A stretch of 64,000 nucleotides of DNA from Heliocidaris tuberculata. Taxonomy: Eukaryota > Echinodermata > Echinoidea > Camarodonta > Echinometridae. How positions within the stretch are numbered: position 1 is the first letter of the stretch; each line of letters opens with the position of its first letter. Shown here piece after piece: positions 11,205 through 22,500 of the stretch. Below the pieces are notes generated by a model, which had not been told where the DNA came from, made no database searches, and saw only the letters and a list, made by a program, of their open reading frames with translations. The stretch lies in contig CM046850.1 of the NCBI GenBank assembly GCA_025618425.1, positions 7,430,249-7,494,248 on the forward strand. Reading direction: 5' to 3'. The position numbers and the translations under genes were made by a program.

Positions 11205-13940
11205 TGTTTACAACCTGCTCCTCGTGCATGCAGAAAGCGTGTGAATATATCTCACTGAAATTACCGCTCTTTTCACGCAATGCCTATAAGAGCAGTGTAA
11301 GGTGAGCAAGAGGATAAAAACTAATAATCAAATACGGAAAAAAATGATCAAGCTCTTTTTTTTCTTCTTTTTTTTTTTCTTTTTTTTCTTTTCACAAGTT
11401 GTGTGTGTGTGTCCAAAATGGATTTGCACCACTGTGTGTGTGTGTGTAATTGAGTTTTTGACAGACGTGTGTCAATCAAATATGATTATTTACGTCTGAG
11501 ACCGACCTTTAACGTCACCATCCGAAAGACGGTTGATAGCTGATAGTGTAGGCTTTTATAGACTATTGTTGTTTGTTTATTTATTTTGTTCTTTATATAG
11601 TTGGGCTATAGTGTTGTTATTTTTTCATTCACTGTTTGAGATATTCAACAAAATTCGACAGTATAATCCCTGCCAGCCCAGGACAGCAATTTACTGTCAC
11701 TGCCGGGGCCAGGGTGCAAATGGAGGAGGGAGGTCTCTGATGAGTTCACTCCCCCCCCCCCCCCCACACACACACACAAAATGGAAGAAGGAATGTTACC
11801 GTTTTTCTTTTCCTTTTTGTATACATGTAGTTATTTCCTTTTTGTATATTATGTTCTATTAAGTATTATGTAGGGCACCCTCACCCCCAAGCTTTTGCTG
11901 TGTCCTCCAACTATGTATGTACCACATGAATGTATATTTTGTCATAATTTTGTTGAAACTACATGTACATTATTTTGTTCATTCATTCATTTCTCTGTAC
12001 ACTCATATTGAAATGTTGGAAATAATTGAATTGATTTTGCATTTTGCACCATAAAACCTTTATATTTTGGCCGATTCCTTAGAAAATTATTTTTATTATA
12101 TATTTTGCCGAGGGGACAGAGGAAGAAATTTTTGAGGTTTGGAACAGTTGCTTAGAGCACTTTCGATTACACTGGCAAATACAAGCGTTAAATCATAATT
12201 TATACCCCAAAAAGTAGGTTATTTCTAATTTGGGGGGTTGAACCCCTCACAAATGATTCCAGTGTCCCCCCCCCCCCCATCCGCCCTGGATCGTCGACCC
12301 TGCTATCAACTATACTGTATCTCGAAGTTCAACTATACTGCCCTCAAATCTGCTTCAAATTAATGGCAAACCCAAGGCATGTGCTCTTCGTTCCAAACGA
12401 TCACCCAAAGCGGCAAAGCCCCATCTCCAGTTCAAAGTAAACCCCTCTTGGAATATTTAGGAGGGCAGCGTTCCAAAATTCTTTCCAAGATCTATCAACT
12501 TTAAATAAACTTTACTGGTTAAACATTGTGAAACCAGGACAAGGAGGATATGAAAAGAGGGCGGGAGCAGGGGGTAAGGGTGATATTTGCACCCCAGACA
12601 AAACCACTAATATTATTAAACATGTCGCTCATATAGAGCAGAATGTGCCCTTCTCTCCATTGATGCAACAAACAAAATAATAGAGAATAGAGCACAGAAG
12701 ATTTTCACGTTGTGTAATAATAGAAGATATAGAAAGGGCTAGATTTAGGGGGAAATTACAGATATTATTCCTTGAAAGTACAACTATCATGCTTTTGGAA
12801 TTTCGTGGGGAACGGATGTTACCCCCACCCCCCGGCAGCGTCCAATGTTCCTAAACTAATATTCCTGGTATATTTTGATAATTTGCATCTACCCCGCCCC
12901 CTCCGACTTAAATGGTGGCTATAATTTTCGTTAAGAAAATGTAAGACCACCCCTCCTTTTTTGTTTTGTTTTTTGTTGCTTTTTTATGTTGTTGTTTTTG
13001 TTGTTTTTTGTTTTGTTTTGTTTGTTGTTTGTTGTTGGTTTTTTTTTTTTTTTTTTTTTTGGTGTGTTTTTCTTTGTCTTTTTTGAGTTTTGACAATATT
13101 GTGTCCACTCCGACGGAGTCCTCCTAAAACCCCTTTTACTTTACCAACAATGTGTTTCTTTAATTAATTCTTCATATGCCTAATGGAATTCTTTGCTAAT
13201 AGGTTAGTGTATAGAGGCTACGGAATTTTCAAAAATTTCCATGGGTGCAGTGGCGCAAATCCAAAATTCTCTGACAAGCAAAAAAAAAAAAAAAAAGGTT
13301 ATTCAAAAAGGTTGGGGGGAATTCGCTTCCAAAATTCTCTGACAAGCAACAAAAAAAAAAAAAAAAAAAATTATTCAAAAAGGTGGGGGGGGGGAAATTC
13401 GCCTACAAAAATTCTCTGACAAGCAAAAAAAAAAATATATGGTTATTCAAAAAGGTGGGGGGGACATTCGCCTCCAAAATTCTCTGACAACAGGGCTGTC
13501 AACTTTGGGGAACTGCTTGGAGGGAGATTCGTGATTTTTTTTCTCTCGCCTGCCCTCCAATTTTTGGGGTCTCTTTTGAAGTCCAAAAATCTCTGACAAG
13601 CAAAAAAAAAAAAAAAAAAAAAAAAGGTGGGGGGACATGTCCCCCTGTCCCCCCCCCCCCCCCCCCCCAGGATTTGCACCCATGCATGGGTGAAATCATA
13701 GCCCCAAGTGGCCTATTTGTCCAGGGTCAGTATCATCAGCCCATCGATGCATCAACCACTGGTGAGAAAACTTTTAGCCAATCAGATGCTTTGGATAAGC
13801 CGGCCAGCGCCGGCGAAGCCAGCGTGGCCAACATATCGGTCGTACTTGTTCCACATGCATGCATAATAATAGTCGAATAATTCAGTTTCACAGCTGATTC
13901 AAAGTCTGATAGGAATTGGGGCCAGTTAAGGTCCACGCTA
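11205..13940. other. Divergent intergenic region between NUFIP1 and the methyltransferase
   Basis: No gene is visible. It must hold both promoters, but I see no strong TATA box near either start. It contains a T-rich tract (11358-11395), (GT)n pieces, poly-C runs near 11750 and 12268, a T-rich low-complexity tract (12957-13090) and the minisatellite at 13230-13500. A poly-C run of about 20 lies at 13648-13669. Confidence 0.5.
13230..13500 (+). repeat. Minisatellite of about 70 bp units with A-runs and G-runs
   Basis: The unit is caaaattctctgacaagc, an A-run of 11-19, ggttattcaaaaaggt, a G-run of 6-10, then ttcgcctc. Three to four copies run head to tail, and a related aaatctctgacaagc plus A-run reappears at 13585-13625. 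Copies differ mostly in homopolymer length. Confidence 0.8.
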
Positions 13941-15495
13941 ATGGCATCTAAAACCACCGATATGTTTATTGTTGACGGGGGTCTGAGCACAGAGTTAATG
14001 AGACTTGGTTTTCCGGTTAACCTTGTAAGTCATGAAACATTTTATATAGAATTGGGGGGGAATTATTCTCAGATTTTACAAGTTTGTTTGCCGCAGCACC
14101 TGGCTGGGGGAAAGACTTCACCGCTCCGCGGCCGCGCTACCGCTGCGGCTAGGTGTGGGAGGACCTCCGCCATGTCAGCAGGCACAGGAAAGTTTTGTCG
14201 TCGTTTGCTGCTACCACTGGCTTTTTTTTTTTATCTGTTTGTTTAAGCATGTTTCTATGTTCATACTAGTAGATTAAGCCAAGCCCAAGACTTTTCCTCT
14301 TAGTTTCTCATCCAAATTTTTTTCAAAAATGAGGTGGTTGACGGTGGTTCCAATGTAACATAGGGTCTATAGGGATCTATTTTAGTATTTAAAGGGCAAT
14401 CCAACCTTGGTAATGAGATGATTTGTGTGAAAGCAAAAAAATAAGAAAAACAGGATGGTGAAAGTTTGAAAGAAATCGGACAAGGACTAAGAAAGTTATG
14501 GATGTTTGAAAAATGAAATCACTACATCTATGTGAATCTCAAATTGGCAATTTGGTGAGTCAATTGTTACATCTTTGTGGACAACTCTCCCATTTGTCCT
14601 ACACAAAAATATTAATTTGCGGTTTTCTTCGAGGGGCTTTTATCCCCGGGGCAGTACTCAAAATATATTGGAGATAGCATATTGTTAAAGGTCCTCATGA
14701 ACGAAAAGATCCTACTGAGAAATCGCATTTTGAAAAAAAGTGACATTTTAGTCATTTTGTATGTTAGAGTGAATGGGGGAGTTGTCCACAGCTACATCAC
14801 AGTGACGTTACCTATTCCGCCAATTTGAAATTCCCATATGCATAGTGATTACAACTTTCAAAAATTCGTAACTTTCTTATTGCTTGTCCGATTTTGTTCA
14901 AACTTTCACCAATTTGCTTCTCTGATTTTTCCTCTTCCTTTCAAAGCAACTTGCTATTAAGGTTGGATTTCCCTTTAACCTGTTAGACCTATGTTAGATC
15001 TACTAATACAAACTAAAATACCCGTTTGATATTTTTACCTCAATGGACTAGTACTAATAGTCAGACTACATAAATTGGTATTGGGTGAAGAAAAGGGGAT
15101 TATTGCACAATCACCTTTTTGATATTTTTTCATTCAACACACCAGCTGACCAAAGAGGGAACAGTATCAAACTTCAGCATCAGCTCATCAAACGCAACGC
15201 TCACAAGTTCAGTTTCTTCCCACGCACAACTAAGGACTGGAATGAACTAAACATCGATACCATGTCATTAGAATAAATAAATTAGATTCAAACAAAAAGC
15301 CCAGTAAGTAGCTACCTGCTCACAGCCCTCTACCTTAACAAAATTGGCAGAGTACAGCTAGCCTGCACATGCCGACTCAACCAAGAGAAGACAAGACAAG
15401 ACAGGAAATGTATACTTTCAAAAAAAGTATACTAGTTTCTGCCTGGAGTGTATCACCCCTCCCCCCCCCCCCCCCCTTTTTGCTTTTTCCCCCAA

Positions 15496-15594
<99 letters not shown>

Positions 15595-18500
15595 TAATCA
15601 ATGCCCCTCATATTCCCTCTGTTGTTTTTATAATAATTAATTTTCCCTTCTCATCTTTTTAAAACTTTTATTTTCATTGTTCAGGATCCCCTTTGGACAT
15701 CAAAATATCTTCTGAAAGACCACAGTGCACTGAGGAAAGCTCATCTTAGGTATTTTTAAAAATTTTTATTCAAACCATCACTTTGAAGTTTTTTGTTTCA
15801 GATATGAATTATGATTTATCCAAAGCGACATTTCCCTCATACATGTGCCATTTGCTGAAGATATTGAAATATGGGGAATGCAGCTTGTTATTTTTTTTTC
15901 TAAATATCTGTTTCATCACTTTGAGATAAGATGAGGAATATATGTTTGCTAGCTGTCTCCTCTGCTTATAATTATATTTTAGACTGTATTCCATTGTGTA
16001 TACCAGTATTCTGTGTACAGCTTCCCAAGTTAGCATTTTGTTCTGCCATCAGTGTTTTGTTATTTTTATCTTAATTCTTCATTCTGACTATTCTTGAGAA
16101 TAGTCAATATGTCAGACTTTGTGTAGAGAACAACTCTCACATGAATTGTAAATTGTCAGAACCATAAAACCAAATACACTGTACTTGTATTGAGTTAACC
16201 TGTTAACCCATTGACTACTGAATTCTTCAACTCTCATAGGATTTAATACAGGAGCCATCTGGTTCCTGTAGTCTATGGGTTAAAGGCGGTCAGTCGGCGG
16301 TGCCCGCGTGTTTCTATGCAGTCCAGGCGAAGGCAAGTTCGGAGATTTCTGTATTCGTACACATCAACTTACATACACATCACAGCGATCTATGCGGATT
16401 TTTGCCGAGGAGAGGGACATTTCACTGATCCTCAATATACTTTCGACTAGGCCCAGTTTCGTAAGTGCACGAACTATTTTGCAGCATCAGCAAACGTTGA
16501 TTTTTCTCCATTGAAACCGCCGCCTGACTGCCTTTAAATACTGAATTCTGTCATTCCCTTAGGCGTAGTACAGGAAACATTAAGTTCTGTAGGCAGTGGG
16601 TTAACTTTGTATAATGTGTAGATGAGTGATGTCCAAGAAGGATGAAATTCTTGCATTTTTGTTTTGTTTTTGTTTGTTTTACTGTACATGTAGTTTCCTT
16701 GAACATGGCGCTGATGTAATCTTGACAGCAACTTACCAGGTAAAATATGAAGTGTATTTTTCTCCATTGAAACCGCCGCCTGACTGCCTTTAAATACTGA
16801 ATTCTGTCATTCCCTCTCCAGGAAATCCGAGCCCATAACCCCAATCCTCCGTTCTCTCCACTGGCTTCCGATACATCACCATATATCTTTTAAAGTTCTC
16901 CTGCTTACGTACAAAATTCTGAATGGGCAAGCCCCCAAGTATCTCACAGATCTCATTTCCTTACGTTCCACTACTTCTTCAAGGTCCCTCCGTTCATCCT
17001 CTACAATGCAGTTAACTCCTGGACCTCGCACTTCCACAAAATATGGTGATCGTGCTTTTTCTGCAATTGCCCCTTCTCTCTGGAATTCTCTACCTGCCTA
17101 TATACATCTAGCCACTTCCGTTAATCAGTTTAAGTCCCTGCTGAAAACTTACCTTTTTAGTAGATAGTCCTCTGGAATGGCCCAGTTGTGGGTCGGTCGA
17201 TGGAGGTGCACACCGACTTTGATTTTCAGTATTCATTTACCGTATTTATACACTGTATCTATTGTTTGAATTACATAAGGTTTTTAATAATTTTTGTATT
17301 TTTGTATTATTTTGGATTTAATCTTAATTCTCCGGTAAACCGTGCGCTTAGAAACATCCGTATTAAGCGCCTAATAAATGTATTGTATTATTATTATTAT
17401 TATTATTTATATTCTGTGAAAAAATATTTTCAAAGAGAAAGTTGAGTTCTGGTAAAGGTGAAAAATGATTTTTGAGCCTTCTCATTCTTTTTTGTCTATT
17501 TGAAAGAATATCACAGAGGAAATGCCTTTCATAATCTTTGATAGTACCTTAAAGGCATTGATTAACTTTGCCCAGGATTGAAAAAAAAAAATCACTGTTC
17601 CAGCTAATGCTGTAATCATAATTGCAAACCTTTAGCTCAGACAGGAATCGCCTGAGTTTTATAAGCTGATCGGTCGTTTATATATCCAGATATTTACGAT
17701 CGAACATTGATGTCGGGATAGAGTACCACCGAACCCTCAAGAACTCTAACGGTTGGCATACCTCGCTCTATCACAGAATACCGTACGGGCTGGAAACCCG
17801 CTCTGAAATCGCCAAGCGCTGGTGCTTGGTTTTTGTGACTGCAGCGTAGCGAAGAAGCCGAGCGACTTGCGCTAGCGATTGATCGCGATTTTCTCTTTTT
17901 AAGGATAGTAAACGGGTTCCATTTTATCTCATACTTTCACATATCCTTAATTATATATGTAGTCAGAGGACTGCACACAATTCACTGGCATTTGAGCTGA
18001 TTTTACAATTTTTCACAAAGTTAATCAATCACTTTAAAGTGTACCAATCACCTGAAAAAATAATTTGTGTACAGCTAGAAAGTATAAAATCAATCTCAAA
18101 GAACTTTATCTGGCATTCTATCGGTCAACAGTTAAGGAGTATGAAGGAATTAAAAGATAACATGAAAATGCTCGCGCGGAACCGAACTCCGAGTTTGGTT
18201 CCGCGCGAGGCCTTATCTTGGCTAGCGCGTACGGGTGCGTCGAGTAGTCTATTCACAAGTCCGTTTTACGCTTATAGAGAGTGTAATTAAAATTGCAATA
18301 TCTCTTTATAGAATTAATATTTGAAGCACATATTTTGAATATAGTATAACTACATGGATCCCGTAACATACAGAGCAAAATAATTTTTGGTGGTTGGTAC
18401 CCTTTAAGGGTAATGTTTAGTTTTGGTAAGCTCTAAAAAAAAATTGTCAGATTTATTGGATTTTTGTTGATAAATAGCAACATACTAGCAATACAAACAT

Positions 18501-19468
18501 GCAGTGAAGATTTCACATCCTAAGTTGCATAATAAACAAATGAGCGGCAAACAATAATTACGGGCCGGGTCAGGGATATAAACTCCCAGCAACTTCAGCG
18601 TGCACTGTACATCATACACACATTCAAAACCTACACACAGTGACACGCATGTTATTTCTGTGCGCAGCCTCAAGATTGCTGTGCAGGGAGCGGTCAGGGT
18701 GGAAAGGTCCTAGCGTAGGGCAGTATATTGGCGTGACCTAGCGTTCCTTACATATATTTACAGTAAAATTCACAGGAAATCATTGATGGAATACGAAATG
18801 ATCTCGTAGAAACATCTTTTATTACATGGAAAATAACATGAGACTATGTTTAACTCGTTTCTTTTCAATTTCCTTTTTGCTATCAAAACTGTACATGAGC
18901 TTTAAGGCAAAGAAAAATGATGAAATTGAATCTTAAATATTTGCTGTTTGATTGGTTTTGCAGGCTAGCTCAGAACTGTTTGAAAAAGAAGCAGGTATAA
19001 AGGCAGGGGAATTCAGCAAACTGATGCAAACAGCATGTGACATTGCAAGGGAGGCAGTGGATGAATTCTGGCAGAAAAATTCCCAATCTGGTAACCGACT
19101 CTTTATAATTCATCTATATCAAACACATAGCTATGCATTACAAACCATCTATTGGTTATTGGCGATTAGTGTGATAAGGATCTTTAATTTTAATAATTTC
19201 TGTCAGAACTTAGATTAACTAAAAAACATCACTAAATTGGATTACCAAATGAAAGGGAAGTATTTTCCTTCATTTATAAAAAGAAAAATAACATGAATTT
19301 CATGTTGAAAATTAACATTAAAAACCAGTACAATTTCTTATTGCAAATTTATAATTTTTATACTTTTATAAATTCATGAATGCAAGAGTTTTTAAAGAAC
19401 AATCTTAAATATTTTGTTGTCCCCGCCGAACGAAGTTCGCGAGGGGACTATGAAACGGGCTCCGTACG

Positions 19469-19501
<33 letters not shown>

Positions 19502-22500
19502 CCGTCCGTCCGTCCGTCCGTCTGTCCGTGTGTGCTCAAATGTTAGAAAATGCTACTTCTCCGTCATTTCTTGGCCGATTTTGATTCCGATTGTTTTATC
19601 TGATAGGGCTGGGTGGGGGCTTCCAAACTTCTACACAGAATTTTGAAATTCATTAATTATGCAAATTTATGCAAGTTTATTCAAAATCGACGAAAAATGC
19701 TACTTCTCCTCTATTTCACATCGGATTTTGATTCCGATTGTTTTATCTGATAGGGCTGGGTGGGGGCTTCCAAACTTCTACACAGAATTTTGAAATTCAT
19801 TAATTATGCAAATTTATGCAAGTTTATTCAAAATCGACGAAAAATGCTACTTCTCCTCTATTTCACATCGGATTTTGATTCCGATTGTTTTATCTGATAG
19901 GGATGGGTGGGGGCTTCCAAACTTCTACACAGAATTTTGAAATTCATTAATTATGCAAATTTATGCAAATTTATTCAAAATCGATGAAAAATGCTACTTC
20001 TCCTCTATTTCACATCGGATTTTGATTCCGATTGTTTTATCTGATAGGGTTGGGTGGGGGCTTCCAAACTTCTACACAGAATTTTGAAATTCATTAATTA
20101 TGCAAATTTATGCAAATTTATTCAAAATTGACGAAAAATGCTACTTCTCCTCTTTTTTTTTTCGGATTTTGATTCCGATTGTTTTATCTGATAGGGCTGG
20201 GTGGGGGCTTCCAAACTTCTACACAGAATTTTGAAATTCATTAATTATGCAAATTTATGCAAATTTATTCAAAATTGACGAAAAATGCTACTTCTCTATT
20301 TCACATCGGATTTTGATTCCGATTGTTTTATCTGATAGGGCTGGGTGGGGGCTTCCAAACTTCTACACAGAATTTTGAAATTCATTATTCATGCAAATTT
20401 TTGCAAATTTATTCAAAATGGCTGAAGGTTCATAATGTTTTCATGTTTTATATTTCAGTTGTATACGTGCATTGTTGGTATTCTCTTCTTTTGCATGCAG
20501 TAACATTATTATTTTATTCACTAAAGTTTTTCACTGAAGTTTTAAGGTTCAGGCTAGTTAATTTCCACAGATCTGCACTTCCGGCGGGGACATTTATTAC
20601 GCATTGCGTAATTTACTCATTCACTTGTTGCTATGGTCGAGGTAAGAATTCTCTTGAGAGACAGATAGGTTTAAAACAAATTTTCTTACTGGTACTATTT
20701 AATATATAAAATGAAATGACACAAAATCATTTCACTTTGTTTATTGAAAAGCAAGATATAACCAAAAAAGCCAAAGATCAGATAAAATATATTCTTGAAA
20801 ACTAATTTTTGATAATTTTCTCAAGTTTTCTACTCTTCTCCTGTCTACATGTCTGGTCCATTCATTTGTTAAATGTAAAAATACATTTTCAAGGTTGAAC
20901 AAAAACATCTATGTTGTTTGATTATGTTGATAAAGGATTGTCAGCACACCTGAAACAGGTTGTCATAATTTTCAATACATAGTGTATGCTGAGAACCAGG
21001 AGGGTGATAACCATTATGATTCTACATATAAATGCACTTTGGGGCTCTCAGCAAATATATTAAATGTGACCTAATACCTGTAAATCTCCTCTTTTTTATC
21101 TCATTTTATTCACGTGATCTGTAAAGGAAGAAAGAAGCCTATCGTTGCCGGATCAGTAGGACCGTATGGAGCTTGCCTGCATGACTTCTCAGAATACCAT
21201 GGGAAATATGTGGATAATATGACAAGAGAGGTAGGCCATGTTCTTATACAGGGTGGCCCAGAGAGAATGCAACAAATAAGATCTGCAATTTCAACGACAT
21301 GATTGACAAAATATCATTAGTTTTCTGTTTAATTTGGTAGACAATTCTTTTCCGAACCCTGTACCTTGTGATCCACAATCCGTTGACTTATCCACTAGAC
21401 CATATTTCTACATACTTTCTTTCACATTTTTGTATCACCAGGTACTGATGCAGTGGCACAGACAATGTTGATCTATTAACCCTAGAAACCGTAACATCCA
21501 TTCTCTTTTGGAGCAACCGTGACAGTGAAAATTACGATCAATATTCCCTTCCTGTACATTTATAGCGCATATCACATATTTAGCCACGTTTCTATGCGCT
21601 TCCAAAAAACTTTGGATTACATCAGCTCTATCCTGCACAAAGCTGCCAAAAGGGGTACTCATTTATTTCACCAGAGACGGAGTGTAGCAACTGTTGATTA
21701 ATATCTTGCTAAAGGATGTTATTTCTGTGGCGGGACTTGATCCCTGTACTTTGTGATGAACAGTCCAGTGATATCAACTAGACCACATCACTTCTACATA
21801 ATATTTTTCACATTTTGTATCACCAGGAACTGATGCAGTGGCACAGACCTCGTATCAAAGCATTGGTTGATGCTAAAGTTGATCTGTTAGCCCTTGAAAC
21901 CTTACCGTCCATACAAGAGGCCGAAGCTTTACTGGCAGTTCTACAAGAGTTCCCTGGTATGAAGGCATGGATGACTTTCTATTGCAAGGTAAAACACTGA
22001 GTACATATATACATCAACATTTAGAAATTTCAGCTAAGAAAGATAAATAATGGAACACAATTTGTCTAAGATTAAAATATAGATCTCTATTTTGTTTTCT
22101 TCTCTTGTTTATGTCAATACACTTTTGGGAATTTCGGTGATTTATGCAATTCCAAGCCCAAACTTCAGTTAATGTTATTGACTTTAAGCTGTTCTTTGAT
22201 TGCCTTTAAGCAAATTTCTTTTAGCAAAGGTCTTCAAGCACTTCTGATTTCTGTGCATAACAAAGCAAGTACAAGCTTGGTTCTGAAAGATTAGCTCGTA
22301 AGCTCTGCTTGATCAGAAAATTTTTCTATAAATAATGCTTAATTGTCCCATATAGTATATCCTATATGTTTATGAGATTTTTCTGTGGACCTTTTCACCA
22401 GGTCCATAGTATTGATTTTAAAAGTTGAAACAAAACAAAGCAAAATACCTCAGAAAATATCTCATTTTAATTACAAAGCAGTGGATTCTATATTCCAATA

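Noticed and set aside
19380..19646. Frame with VCVCVC and RPSVRPSV repeats
   Set aside because: It is the (GT)n and (CCGT)n tracts of the TIR element.
21345..21790. Functional tRNA genes
   Set aside because: The boxes are present but the stems do not close properly and the same sequence recurs with divergence, so these are SINE heads.
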